Notes: a model not told the origin generated them from the letters alone. Counted from the first letter of the stretch, positions 16,508 to 26,677 are shown. The stretch is 64,000 nt of DNA from JAMHWF01 sp048500255 (GCA_048500255.1 JASNYH010000009.1:1-64000); one strand, 5' to 3'. Numbers and translations: made by a program.

Positions 16508-17475
16508 TGGGCGCATCAGGAGCGCAGCACCGCTCCGTCCTGCTGGTCGAAGCGATCGATGCGCTGCTGACCCGGCCGGACGGCATCTACGTCGACGGCA
16601 CCTTCGGCCGCGGCGGCCACGCACGGGCCCTGCTGGCGCGGCTCGCGTCGGCGGGCCGCCTGGTCGCCTTCGACCGCGATCCGCAGGCCGTGGCGTCGGC
16701 GAGCGCGGGCGAAACCGCGATTGCCGACGCGCGCTTCTCGATCCATCACGCGCCGTACTCGCAGATGCAGGCCGTACTGCGCTCGCTCGGCATCGAGCGG
16801 GTCGACGGCGTGCTGCTCGACGTGGGCGTGTCGTCGCCGCAGATCGACGACCCGGCGCGCGGCTTCAGCTTTCGCTTCGACGGGCCGCTGGACATGCGCA
16901 TGGACCCGACGCGCGGCGAGAGCGCAGCCGATTTCCTGGCGCACGCCGATGAGCGCCGCATCGCGGAGGTGATACGCAACTATGGCGAAGAACGGTTTGC
17001 TGTCGCGATTGCAAAGGCGCTTGTGGCTCGCCGGCAAGGCGGGCACCCTGTTCGAACAACCCTCGAGCTTTCCCGTCTCGTGGCTGGTGCGGTCAAGACC
17101 CGCGAGCCGGGCCAGGATCCTGCGACGCGCACATTTCAGGCGCTTCGGATTCACGTCAACGCCGAGCTTGAAGAGCTCGAGCAGGGCCTGAGCGCGGCGC
17201 TGCGCCTGCTCGCGCCCGGAGGCCGGCTCGTCGTGATCAGCTTCCACTCGCTGGAGGACCGCATCGTCAAGGCGTTCGTCGCGCGCGAGAGCCGGCGCGT
17301 CGTCGACCGCCGCTCGCCGGTCTACTGGAGCGGCGCGCCCGACGCGCCGACGCGGCTGAAGGCAATCGCGCGCGTCAAGCCGTCGGCTGCCGAGCTGCGC
17401 GCCAACCCGCGCGCGCGCTCGGCCGTGATGCGCGTGGCCGAGCGCACCGACGCGCCTTACGCGGAGGCGGCGTGA
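16507..17475 (+). CDS. rsmH: 16S rRNA (cytosine1402-N4)-methyltransferase RsmH (MraW)
   Basis: SAM-dependent methyltransferase acting on C1402 in the ribosomal P site. 322 residues. HRSVLLVEA at the N-terminus, YVDGTFGRGGH (SAM loop), AFDRDPQA, LLDVGVSSPQID, FSFRFDGPLDMRMDP, FQALRIHVNAELEEL and VISFHSLEDRIVK are all family signatures. The ATG at 16507 shares a base with the mraZ stop. Second gene of the dcw order. Confidence 0.97.
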   Translation: MGASGAQHRSVLLVEAIDALLTRPDGIYVDGTFGRGGHARALLARLASAGRLVAFDRDPQAVASASAGETAIADARFSIHHAPYSQMQAVLRSLGIERVDGVLLDVGVSSPQIDDPARGFSFRFDGPLDMRMDPTRGESAADFLAHADERRIAEVIRNYGEERFAVAIAKALVARRQGGHPVRTTLELSRLVAGAVKTREPGQDPATRTFQALRIHVNAELEELEQGLSAALRLLAPGGRLVVISFHSLEDRIVKAFVARESRRVVDRRSPVYWSGAPDAPTRLKAIARVKPSAAELRANPRARSAVMRVAERTDAPYAEAA

Positions 17476-17768
17476 TGAACAGGCTGGGCGCCGTGCTGCT
17501 GCTGGCCGCGTTGCTCGCATCGAGTCTCTATCTCGTCAAGGTGTCGTACGAGGCGCGGCGCCTGTTCGCCGAGCTCGACGCGGCACGCGCCGACGAGCGC
17601 AAGCTCGACGCCGAGTTCAAGCGCCTCGACGCCGAGCGCCAGGCGCAGGCGACCAACCTGCGCGTCGACAAGGTGGCGCGCGACCGCCTGGGCATGCGTG
17701 ACGCCACGCCGGCCGTGACGCAGTTCGTCGTTGTCGAGGCGGCCACGGCGCGGGGGGCTGCGCGATGA
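17475..17768 (+). CDS. ftsL: Cell division protein FtsL
   Basis: 97-residue bitopic divisome protein: one N-terminal membrane helix (LGAVLLLAALLASSLYLV) and a periplasmic heptad-like coiled coil (about 30-70) that pairs with FtsB and supports FtsQ and FtsWI. The ATG at 17475 overlaps the rsmH stop; a GTG at 17472 is possible. The stop overlaps ftsI as ATGA. Sequence conservation in this family is low, so position carries much of the call. Confidence 0.92.
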   Translation: MNRLGAVLLLAALLASSLYLVKVSYEARRLFAELDAARADERKLDAEFKRLDAERQAQATNLRVDKVARDRLGMRDATPAVTQFVVVEAATARGAAR

Positions 17769-19651
17769 GGGCCTGGCTCGGCCGGGTGCGCGGCCCGCGC
17801 GCCGGCGCGCGCGCGCGCAGCGTGACCTACGCGACGAGCCCGCTGCTCGCGTCGAAGACGCCGCCGTGGCGCTCCAAGCTGCTCGTCGCGCTGGTGGGCA
17901 TCGGCTTCATCGTGCTGCTGGCGCGCGCCGTCCACATCCAGGTGCTCGACAGCCGTTTCTATCTCGCCGAGGCCGACAAGCGCATCCTGCGCAACGAGAA
18001 ATTGCCCGCCAGTCGCGGCCGCATCGTCGACCGCAACGGTCAGGTGCTCGCGACCAGCGTGCTCGCGCCGTCGTTCCGCGCCGAGCCCAAGGCCTTCCAG
18101 GCCGACCGCCAGCAGCGCCGCCAGCTCGCCAGGCTGCTCGGCCTGACGCCGGGCGAGCTCGAGGAGCGCCTGGCCGAGAACCCGAACTGGGTCTGGCTGC
18201 GCCGCCACGTGGACGAGACGGCGGCGCAGGCGGTGCGCGCGCTCGCCCTCAAGGGCGTCCACGAGGAGCGCGAATACCGCCGCAAGTACCACGAGGGCGA
18301 GGCCGCGGCGCACGTCGTCGGCTTCACCGGCGTCGGCGACGCCGGGCAGGAGGGCGTCGAGCTGGCCTTCGACAAGGAGCTCGCCGGCCGCGACGGCCGA
18401 CGCCAGGTCATCAAGGACCGGCTCGGTCGCACCGTCGAGGATGTCGGCAACAGCGTGCCGCCGGTCGACGGCCGCGACGTCGCCCTGTCGATCGACTCCA
18501 AGGTGCAGTTCTTCGCCTACCAGCGCATCCGCGACGCTGTCGCCGAGCACAAGGCCAAGGCGGGCAGTGTCGTCGTGCTCGACGTGCAGACCGGCGAGGT
18601 GCTGGCGCTGGCCAACTGGCCGAGCTTCGTGCCCGGCGACCGCAACGCGCTGACCGGCGCGCAGCTGCGCAACCGCGCGCTCACCGACACCTTCGAGCCC
18701 GGCTCGACGATCAAGCCCTTCATCGCCGCATTGGCGATGGAGACGGGCCGCGTCAAACCCGATACCGTCATCGCCACGGCGCCCGGCCGGCTGACGATCA
18801 CCGGCTCGACGATCAGCGACGCCCATCCGCACGGCGACTTGAGCGTCGCGCAGGTGATCCAGAAGTCGAGCAACGTCGGCACCGTGAAGATGGCGATGCA
18901 GATGCAGCCGCGCGAGATGTACGAGCTGTTCACGCAGGTCGGCTTCGGCCAGCGTCCGCAGATCGGCTTTCCAGGCGTCGCCAGCGGCCGGCTGCGGCCG
19001 CACAAGACGTGGAAGCCGATCGAGCAGGCGACGATGAGCTACGGCTATGGCCTGTCGGCGTCGCTGTTCCAGCTTGCGCGCGCCTACACCGTGTTCGCGC
19101 GCGACGGCGAGCTGATCCCGGTGTCGATCCTCAAGCACGAGGACGCTGCGCCGGCGTCGGCCGAGGGCGGCCTGCTGCGCGCGCGCGCGAGCGCGGCGCC
19201 GCAGCCGGTGGCCGGCGTGCGCGTGATGTCGCCCGAGACGGCGCGCGCCGTGCGCACGATGCTGCAGATGGCCGCCGGCGACGGCGGCACGGCGCCCAAG
19301 GCGCAGGCCATGGGCTACAGCGTCGGCGGCAAGACGGGCACGGCGCACAAGCAGGAGGGCAAGGGCTACGCCGACCGCAAGTTCCGCGCGTGGTTCGTCG
19401 GCATCGCGCCGATCGCCAAGCCGCGCATCGTCGTCGCCGTGATGGTCGACGAGCCGGGCGGCAGCCGCTACTACGGCGGCGACGTCGCGGCGCCCGTGTT
19501 CAGCCAGGTCGTGCAGCAGACGTTGCGCATGCTCGACGTGCCGACCGACCTCGAGGTGCGGCCGCAGATCGTGGCGCAGTCGAGCCCTCACCCCGACTCT
19601 CTCCCGCCGGCGGGAGGGGGAGCGCTGGTGCGCGGCGCAGGAGTGCACTGA
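17765..19651 (+). CDS. ftsI: Septal peptidoglycan transpeptidase FtsI (PBP3)
   Basis: Cross-links septal murein in the periplasm. 628 residues: cytoplasmic N-terminus, a membrane helix near residues 38-58, a pedestal domain starting at ASRGRIVDRNG, then the transpeptidase with GSTIKPF (nucleophile Ser314), SSN (368-370) and GGKTGTA (Lys523). The last 25 or so residues are encoded by a palindromic repeat (19601-19616) and look like an added tail, longer than usual for the family. ATGA overlap with ftsL and one-base overlap with murE. Confidence 0.96.
   Translation: MRAWLGRVRGPRAGARARSVTYATSPLLASKTPPWRSKLLVALVGIGFIVLLARAVHIQVLDSRFYLAEADKRILRNEKLPASRGRIVDRNGQVLATSVLAPSFRAEPKAFQADRQQRRQLARLLGLTPGELEERLAENPNWVWLRRHVDETAAQAVRALALKGVHEEREYRRKYHEGEAAAHVVGFTGVGDAGQEGVELAFDKELAGRDGRRQVIKDRLGRTVEDVGNSVPPVDGRDVALSIDSKVQFFAYQRIRDAVAEHKAKAGSVVVLDVQTGEVLALANWPSFVPGDRNALTGAQLRNRALTDTFEPGSTIKPFIAALAMETGRVKPDTVIATAPGRLTITGSTISDAHPHGDLSVAQVIQKSSNVGTVKMAMQMQPREMYELFTQVGFGQRPQIGFPGVASGRLRPHKTWKPIEQATMSYGYGLSASLFQLARAYTVFARDGELIPVSILKHEDAAPASAEGGLLRARASAAPQPVAGVRVMSPETARAVRTMLQMAAGDGGTAPKAQAMGYSVGGKTGTAHKQEGKGYADRKFRAWFVGIAPIAKPRIVVAVMVDEPGGSRYYGGDVAAPVFSQVVQQTLRMLDVPTDLEVRPQIVAQSSPHPDSLPPAGGGALVRGAGVH
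19601..19616. repeat. 16-bp perfect palindrome, REP-like, inside the 3' end of ftsI
   Basis: CTCCCGCCGGCGGGAG, preceded by CCCTCACCCCGACTCT, a text common in dispersed proteobacterial repeats. It encodes part of the FtsI tail in frame and lies 35 bases before murE; in RNA it would form an 8-bp hairpin. Confidence 0.6.
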
Positions 19652-21150
19652 TGTCGATCGTGCGCCACTCCAACGTCGAAGCCGCGCTCGAATGGCTGCG
19701 CCAGCGCGGCGCGCGCGGGCTGGCGGTCGACAGCCGCCGGCTGCGCGAGGGCGATGCCTTCATCGCGTGGCCCGGCGCGGCGACCGACGGCCGCCGCTAC
19801 GTCGCCGGCGCGCTGGCCGCCGGCGCGAGCGCCTGCCTCGTCGAGGCCGAGGGTGTCGAGTCGTTCGCGTTCGACGCGGCGCCGGGCGCCGATCGCGTCG
19901 CTGCCTACGACGGGCTCAAGCCCGCCACCGGCGAGATCGCCAGCCGCTTCTGGGGCGTGCCGAGCGCGGCGCTCGACGTCGTCGCGACGACGGGCACCAA
20001 CGGCAAGACGTCGACGGCGTGGTGGATCGCGCAGGCGCTCGGCCTGCTCGGACGGCGCGGCGCCGTCGTCGGCACGCTGGGCATCGGCGAGCCGCCCAAC
20101 GTCATCCCGACCGGCCTGACGACGCCCGACCCGGTGACGCTGCAGGCCGCGCTGCGCCGCTTCGCCGACGAGGGTTTCGCCGCCTGCGCCGTCGAGGCCT
20201 CGTCGATCGGCATCGTCGAGCACCGGCTCGAGGGCACGCGCATCGCCGTCGCGCTGTTCACCAACTTCACGCAGGACCACCTCGACTACCACGGCTCGAT
20301 GCAGGCCTACTGGGCCGCAAAGGCGCGGCTGTTCGCCTGGCCGGAGGCTGCGCGCGGCCGTCGTCAACATCGACGACGAAGCGCGGCGAGGACTCGCCCG
20401 CGCAGATCGGCGGCGGCCTCGACGATGTGGACCTATGCGACGCAGCGCGGCGCCGCCTGCACGCCTCGGGCATCGGCTACGACGCGCACGGCCTGGCGTT
20501 CGAGGTGCGCCGAAGGGGCCGGCTGCCGCGCCGGTGAAGCGCCGTGATCGGCGAAGTAACGCGTCGAACCTGCTCGCCGTGATCCGGCGCACTGCGCGCG
20601 CTCGGCACTGCGTTGGCCGACATCGCCGCCGTGTGCTCGCGCCTTGCGCCGTGCCCGAGCGCATGCAGCGCGTCGCCCGGCGGCGGGAGGCCACGGGTGC
20701 TCGTCGACTACGCCCACTCGCCCGACGCGCTCCGAAGGCGCTGCTCGCGCTGCAGCCCTTCGCGCGCGAGCGCGGCAGCCGCCGCAATGGTGCGTGTTCG
20801 GCTGCGGCGGCAACCGCGACGCCCTCAAGCGCCCGGCGATGGGCGCGACGGCCAGCGCCTGGCCGACCGCGTCGTGCTGACCAGCGACAACCCGCGCGAC
20901 GAATCGCCGGCGTTCATCCTGTCGCAGATCCTCGCCGGCGTCGTCGGCCACGACATTTCGTCGACGTCATCGAGACCGCCGCGCCGCCATCCGAGCACGC
21001 CGTCGCCGGCGCCGGCGGCGGCATGCGTCATCGTCGCGGGCAAGGGCCACGAGGACTACCAGGAGGTCGGTGGCCTGCGCCATCCGTTCCGACGTCGTCG
21101 AGGCGCAGGTCGCGCTGGCGCGCGCGCCGCGCGCGGAAGGTGCCACATGA
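19651..21150 (+). CDS. murE: UDP-MurNAc-tripeptide synthetase MurE (frame-disrupted from about 20345)
   Basis: Adds meso-diaminopimelate to UDP-MurNAc-L-Ala-D-Glu. The first 230 or so residues are intact, with the ATP loop TTGTNGKTST near residue 112 and NFTQDHLDYH. After FAWP (about 20345) the frame is lost. Recognisable pieces continue in shifting frames: LHASGIGYDAHGLAFEV, VLVDYAHSPDAL (about 20698-20735), FGCGGNRDALKRP (about 20797), VVLTSDNPRDESPAF (about 20870) and VAGKGHEDYQEVGG (about 21033). At least a dozen indels are needed. The stop at 21148-21150 overlaps the murF ATG. As an essential gene this is most likely a sequencing or consensus error. Confidence 0.9.
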
Positions 21151-22546
21151 CGATGATGACGCTGGGCGACGCGCAGGCGCTGCTGCCCGGCTCGACGCTC
21201 GCCGGGCGACCCGCACGCCGATCGAGCGCGTGCACAGCGACACGCGCGCAGCCTGCGCGCCGGCGACCTGTTCGTCGCGCGCTGGTCGGCGAAGCGTCAC
21301 GACGCGCACGACTTCGTCGCGCCGGCGCGCGCCGCCGCGGCACGCCGCCGCGCTTTCGTCGAAGCGCGCAAGGTCGGCACCGCCTCGGCAGGCTGCCGGG
21401 CCTCGTCGACGACACGCGCCGCGCGCTCGGCGAGCTGGCGCGCGGCAGCGCGCGCGCTGCGCTGCCGCTCGTCGCCGTCACCAGCAGCAACGGCAAGACG
21501 ACGGTGACGCAGATGATCGCCAGCCATCCTGCGCGCTGGCGGGGCGACGCGGCGCTGGCGACGCTGGGCAACCTCCAGCAACGACATCGGCGTGCCGCTG
21601 ACCGTGCTGCGCCTGCGCCCGGCGCAGCACCGCGTCACGTCGTCGAGCTCGGCATGAACCATCCGGGCGAGATCGCCCAACTCGCCGCGATCGCGCAGCC
21701 TACGGTGGCGCTGGTCAACAACGCGCAGCGCGAGCACCAGGAGTTCATGGTGTCCGTCGAGGCCGTCGCGCGCGAGAACGGCGCTGTGATCGAGGCGCTG
21801 CCGGCCGACGGCACGGCCGTGTTCCCGGCCGACGAGGTGCATGCCAGCCTGTGGCGCGCTCGCCGGCGCGCGCCCGGTGCCCACGCTTCGCGGCCAGCGG
21901 CCCGGCCGACGTGCGCTGCGACCGGCTGGAGCGACGCCGGCTACAGCGCGCCACGGTGCACGCCGCGCAGCGCCGCTTGCGCTGGTGCGCGTGGCGGGCC
22001 GCCACAACCTGAAATGCACCGCGCGACGGCCTGCGCCGTCGCCGCCGGCTACCCGCTGGCGGCGATCGCGCGCGCGGCCTCGGAGCCTTCGAGCCGGTGG
22101 CCGGCCGCGCAGCTGAAGCGCGTGCCGCGCCGCCGACGCAGCGATGCTGACGCTCGTCGACGACAGCTACAACGCCAATCCCGATTCCGGTGCGTGCCGC
22201 GATCGACGTGCTGGCCGAGCTGCCGGCGCCGCGCTGGCTGGTGCTTGGCGACATGGGCGAGGTCCGGCGACCGCGGGCCGAAGTTCCCACCGCGAGGTCG
22301 GCGCCTATGCGCGCGAGCGCGGCATCAGTCGCTGTGGCGGCCGGCGCGCTGTGCACCGGAGCGGCCGCCGCCTTCGGCAGCGCGGCGCGCCGTTCGCCGG
22401 CGTCGACGCGCTGCTGCCGCGCTGCCCAGGCGCCGCGCGCCTGCCAGCACCGTCGTCAAGGACTCGCGCTTCATGAAGATGGAGCGCGTCGTGGCACGCT
22501 CGGCGCCGGCACCCAGCGCAGCAGGGGTTCACGCGATGCTGCTTAG
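21147..22546 (+). CDS. murF: UDP-MurNAc-tripeptide:D-Ala-D-Ala ligase MurF (frame-disrupted)
   Basis: Adds D-Ala-D-Ala to complete the murein pentapeptide. MTMMTLGDAQALLPGS is a normal start; then frames change repeatedly. Landmarks: VTSSNGKTTVTQMI (ATP loop, about 21480), VVELGMNHPGEIAQLA (about 21639), NNAQREHQEFM (about 21718), DDSYNANPDS (about 22159), VLGDMGEV (about 22240) and SRFMKMERVV (about 22465). The likely true C-terminus ends DAA-stop at 22544-22546, overlapping mraY by 11 bases. The ATG overlaps the murE stop. Disruption is attributed to sequence error. Confidence 0.85.
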
Positions 22547-23719
22547 TCTCGACACCTCAATGGCTCGCGGGGCAGTGGCCCGAGCAGCTCGGCTTCCTGC
22601 GCGTCTTCCAGTACCTCACGTTCCGCGCGCGTGATGGCGGCGCGATGACGGCGCTGCTCATCGGCCTGGCGTTCGGTCCGTGGTGATCCGGCGCCTCGCC
22701 GAGCTGAAGATCGGCCAGCCGATCCGCAGTACGGCGTCGCGACGCACCTCGCCAAGAGCGGCACGCCGACGATGGGCGGCGTGCTGATCCTGATCCGGCA
22801 TCGCGTCGAAACGCTGCTGTGAGTTCGACTGGAGCAACCGCTTCGGTGTGGATCGTGCTCGTGACGCTGGGTTTCGCGCGCCATCGGCTGGGTCGACGAC
22901 TGGCGCAAGGTCGTGAGAAAGAACCCCGAGGGCATGCGCTCGCGCAGAATACTTCTGGCAGTCGGTGATCGGCCTCGTCGCGGCGCTCTACCTCGCGTTC
23001 AGCGTGTCGGAACGAGCAACCTGCGTGCTCGAGCTGTTCATCCGCTGGGTACGAGCGGCTTCTCCAGCAGGCTACCGCCAAAGGCCGACCTGATGCTGCC
23101 CTTCTCAAGTCGGTGGCAGGCTATCCGCTGGGCGTGTTCGGCTTCATCATCCTGTCGTACCTCGTCATCGTCGGCAGCAGCAACGCCGTCAACCCGACCG
23201 ACGGCCTCGACGGGCTGGCGATCATGCCCGTCGTGATGGTCGGCTCGGCGCTCGGCGTATTCGCCTACGTGACGAACGCCGTCTATTCGCGCTATCTGCT
23301 GTTCCCCTACATCCCGGGCGCCGGCGAGTTGCTCGTGTTCTGCGCCGCGATGGCCGGCGCGGGGCTCGCCTTCCTGTGGTTCAACGCGCATCCGGCGCAG
23401 GTCTTCATAGGTGTTTCACGTCGGCGCGCTGGCGCTCGGCGGCTCTCTGGGAACGATCGCCGTCATCACGCGCCAGAGATCGTGCTCGCCGTGATGGGCG
23501 GCGTGTTCGTCGTCGAGGCGCTGTCGGTGATAGCGCAGGGTGAACTGGTTCAAGTACACGAAGCGCAAGTACGGCGAAGGCCGGCGCGTGCTGAAATAGC
23601 GCCGCTGCACCACCGACTTCGAAGTCGGGCTGGACCGAGACGCAGGTGGTCGCGCGCTTCTGGATCATCACGATGCTGCTGTGCGCATGGTCGGCCTCGC
23701 GAGCCTGAAACTCCGGTAA
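22536..23719 (+). CDS. mraY: Phospho-MurNAc-pentapeptide transferase MraY (frame-disrupted)
   Basis: Membrane enzyme that makes lipid I. Recognisable family pieces in changing frames include QPIR, KSGTPTMGG (about 22750), RKNPEGMRS (about 22920), LPPKADLMLPF, a clean stretch at about 23115-23410 with GYPLGVFGFIILSYLVIVGS, NAVNPTDGLDGLA and FLWFNAHPAQVF, and later VMGGVFVVEALSVI (about 23490). The near-invariant NAVNLTDGLDG reads Pro for Leu, and a Gly before NAVYS is missing, further hints of error. The ending LASLKLR-stop at 23717-23719 is normal. Confidence 0.85.
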
Positions 23720-23727
23720 TGAAGCCC

Positions 23728-23790
23728 CACGCTCACTTCGTTCGCTGCCCCCAAAAGGGGCGCGCAAGAGCCTTCGGGCGGCCGGGCAGG
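23728..23790. repeat. REP-like element between mraY and murD
   Basis: CCCC-AAAA-GGGG (23749-23760) within text resembling a repeat often seen in Comamonadaceae (CACGCTCACTTCGTTCGCTG and what follows). It separates mraY from murD, where dcw genes usually touch. It lies inside the low-quality block, so details may be wrong. Confidence 0.55.
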
Positions 23791-23797
23791 CCCTGCG

Positions 23798-25361
23798 ATG
23801 AACCACCTGCGCGACCTGTCCGTGCTCGTGCTCGGCACTCGGCGACTCGGGGCTGGCGATGGCGCGCTGGTGCGCGCGCCATGGCGCGCGCGTGCGCGTG
23901 TGGGACTCGCGCGACGAGCCGCCGCATGCGCAGACGCTGGCCGCCGAATGGCCGCACATCGAGCGGCTCGCCGGGCCGCTCGCCGCCGAGTCGCTGGTCG
24001 ACGCACAACTGGTGCTCAAGAGCCCCGGCCTCGCGCCGCACGACGCGCGCATCGCGCCGCTCGTCGACCACGCGCGCGGTATCGGCATCGCGGTGCAGGG
24101 CGAACTCGACCTCTACGCGCGCGCGCTCGCCGACCTGAAGGCCGAGCGCGGCTACGCGCCGCAGGTGCTCGCCGTCACCGGCACCAACGGCAAGACGACG
24201 ACGACGGCGATGACGGCGCTGCTCGTCGAGCGCGCCGGCCGGCGCGTCGCCACCGCCGGCAACATCGGCCCGACGCTGCTCGACACGCTGGCGCAGGCGC
24301 TGGACGACGAAGCCGTGCTCGGCCACCTGCCCGAGGTGTGGGTGCTCGAGCTGTCGAGCTTCCAGCTCGACGGCGTGCAGGGCTTCGAGCCCGACGCCGC
24401 TGCCGTGCTCAACCTGACGCAGGACCACCTCGACTGGCACGGCACGATGGAGCGCTACGGCGCGGCCAAGGCGCGGATCTTCGGCACGCGCGCGACGATC
24501 GTCGTCAACCGCGACGACGCCCACGTGATGGCGCTGCTGCCGGCGCCGCCCGAGGCGCCGAAGCCGGGCAGCAAGGCGCGCGGCCCGAAGCCGCAGCCGC
24601 GCCACGTCGTGCGCTTCGGCACCGACGCGCCGCGCGAGCCGGGCGACTGGGGTCTCGTCATCGAGAACGGCATGGCGTGGCTGGTGCGCGCGCACCCGGG
24701 CGACGAGACGGGGCGCCGCCGCGGCGCCGCCGCCGTGCCTGCCGATGACGAGTTGCACCTGCAGCGCCTGATGCCGGCCGACGCGCTGCGCGTGCGCGGC
24801 CGCCACAACGCCGCCAATGCGCTGGCCGCGCTGGCGCTCGCCACCGCCATCGGCTGCCCGCTCGCGCCGATGCTGCACGGCCTGCGCGAATACCGTGGCG
24901 AGCCGCACCGCGTCGAGTTCGTCGCTTCGTTCGACGACATCGACGCCTACGACGACAGCAAAGGCACGAACGTCGGCGCCACCGTCGCCGCGCTGCAGGG
25001 CCTGGGCGCCGACCGCGCGCCGGCGAAACTCGTCGTCATCCTCGGCGGCGACGGCAAGGGCCAGGACTTCGCGCCGCTGGCCGAGCCGGTGGCGCGCCAT
25101 GCGCGCGCCGTGGCGACGATCGGCCGCGACGCCGCGGCGATCGAGGCCGCGCTCGCGGGCGCCGAGGTGCCGCTCGCGCGCCACGCCACGCTCGAAGCCG
25201 CGACGCGCTGGGCCTGCGCGCAGGCGCGCCCGGGCGACGCCGTGCTGCTGAGCCCGGCCTGCGCCAGCCTCGACATGTTCCGCGACTACAAGCAGCGCGC
25301 CGACGTCTACGTCGCCGAGGTGCGCGCCGTCGCGGCCGAGCGCACGGGGGCCGTGACATGA
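23798..25361 (+). CDS. murD: UDP-MurNAc-L-Ala:D-Glu ligase MurD (one frameshift near the start)
   Basis: Adds D-glutamate to UDP-MurNAc-L-Ala. The start MNHLRDLSVLVLG at 23798 is in one frame; from about 23838 the rest (MARWCARHGARVRVWDSRDEPP and on) is in another. A single extra A near 23838 would restore GLGDSG, the expected nucleotide-binding loop. The remaining 500 residues are clean: TGTNGKTTTT (about 128), ELSSFQLD, NLTQDHLDWHG, RGRHNAANALAA, DDSKGTNVGAT and LSPACASLDMF. A linker insert near 24560-24600 (PKPGSKARGPKPQP) is common in this order. The stop overlaps ftsW (ATGA). Confidence 0.93.
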
Positions 25362-26677
25362 CGGCGAGCCTGGCCCGTCGCCTCGGCGCCGGCCGGCGTC
25401 GCCCCGACGCCGCACACGGCGATGGCACCGCGCGCTTCAGCGTCGCCGGCCTGAAGGCGCGCTTCGCGGCGCTGCTGCGCCGCGATCGGGACGCCGTGCC
25501 GATCCGCGACTGGGCGAGCCGCGGGGCGGCGCGGCCGACGCGGCTGCCCGGCTTCGACCAGGCGCTGGTCGGCGTGGCGCTGGCGCTGCTCGCCTTCGGG
25601 CTGGTGATGGTCTATTCGGCGTCGATCGCGCTGCCCGACAACCCGAAGTCGGCGCACTTCGCGGCGACGCACTTCCTCGCGCGCCACGCCGTCGCGCTCG
25701 GCGTCGGCCTGGTCGGCGCCGTGCTCGCGGTGCAGGTGCCGATCGCGTTGTGGGAGAAGGCGGCGCCGTGGCTGTTCGTCGTTGCGCTCGCGCTGCTCGT
25801 GCTCGTGCTCGTGCCCTTCATCGGCCGCGAAGTGAAGGGTGCGCGGCGCTGGATTCCGCTCGGCGTCATGAACTTCCAGCCGTCGGAGCTCGCCAAGCTG
25901 GCGATCGCCATGTACGCCGCCAACTACATGGTGCGCAAGATGGAGATCAAGGAGAACTTCTGGCGCGCCGTCACGCCGATGGCCGTCGCGCTGGCCGTCG
26001 CCGGCATGCTGCTGCTGCTCGAGCCCGACATGGGCGCCTTCCTCGTGATCGCGGCGATCGCGATGGGCATCCTGTTCCTCGGCGGCGTCAACGGCCGCAT
26101 GTTCCTGCTCATCTCGGCCGTGCTCGTCGGCTCGTTCGTGCTGATGGTGACGTTCAGCGAGTACCGGCGCGAGCGCATCTTCGCCTACCTGAATCCGTGG
26201 GACGAGCGCTATGCGCAGGGCCGGGCCTACCAGCTCACGCACTCGCTGATCGCCTTCGGCCGCGGCGAGTTCTTCGGCCAGGGACTGGGCGGCAGCGTGG
26301 AGAAGCTGCACTACCTGCCCGAGGCGCACACCGACTTCCTGCTCGCCGTCATCGGCGAGGAACTGGGCTTCGTCGGCGTGGCGGCCGTCATCGTCGCCTT
26401 CTTCTGGCTGGCGCGGCGCATCTTCCACATCGGCCGCCAGGCGATCGCGCTCGACCGCGTGTTCGCCGGCCTGATGGCGCAGGGCATCGGCATCTGGATG
26501 GGCGGCCAGGCCTTCATCAACATGGGCGTCAACCTCGGCGTGCTGCCGACCAAGGGGTTGACGCTGCCGCTGATGAGCTACGGCGGATCGGCGATCGTGA
26601 TGAACCTCGTCGCGCTGGCGATCGTGCTGCGCGTGGACCTGGAGAACCGGCAGCTCATGCGTGGAGGTCGCGCATGA
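25358..26677 (+). CDS. ftsW: Septal peptidoglycan glycosyltransferase FtsW (SEDS family)
   Basis: Polymerises lipid II at the septum with FtsI. 439 residues. A long cytoplasmic N-terminus (about 65 residues) precedes about ten membrane helices. Signature pieces are VMVYSASIALP, GARRWIPLGVMNFQPSELAKL, LLEPDMGAFLVI, GRAYQLTHSLIAFGRGEFFGQGLGGSVEKLHYLPEAHTDFL and GLTLPLMSYGGSA. ATGA overlaps at both ends couple it to murD and murG. Confidence 0.96.
   Translation: MTASLARRLGAGRRRPDAAHGDGTARFSVAGLKARFAALLRRDRDAVPIRDWASRGAARPTRLPGFDQALVGVALALLAFGLVMVYSASIALPDNPKSAHFAATHFLARHAVALGVGLVGAVLAVQVPIALWEKAAPWLFVVALALLVLVLVPFIGREVKGARRWIPLGVMNFQPSELAKLAIAMYAANYMVRKMEIKENFWRAVTPMAVALAVAGMLLLLEPDMGAFLVIAAIAMGILFLGGVNGRMFLLISAVLVGSFVLMVTFSEYRRERIFAYLNPWDERYAQGRAYQLTHSLIAFGRGEFFGQGLGGSVEKLHYLPEAHTDFLLAVIGEELGFVGVAAVIVAFFWLARRIFHIGRQAIALDRVFAGLMAQGIGIWMGGQAFINMGVNLGVLPTKGLTLPLMSYGGSAIVMNLVALAIVLRVDLENRQLMRGGRA

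Larger units (their letters stand above)
20345..23838. other. Block of dense frameshifts, probable low-quality sequence
   Basis: About 3.5 kb in which all four coding sequences change frame every few tens of bases, while gene order, spacing, overlaps and conserved motifs persist. Outside sharp edges near 20345 and 23838 the long genes read cleanly. Errors include lost or gained single bases and apparent substitutions. Confidence 0.85.

Noticed and set aside
17528..19648. 700-codon open frame antisense to ftsI
   Set aside because: Low-complexity Arg/His/Ala/Asp-rich translation with no domain; it mirrors the codon pattern of ftsI in high-GC DNA.
20345..23838. Murein genes as real pseudogenes or a decayed duplicate
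   Set aside because: Frames break too often and too evenly, overlaps and motifs are kept, and the edges are sharp; essential genes would not decay while the rest of the operon is intact. Kept only as an alternative.
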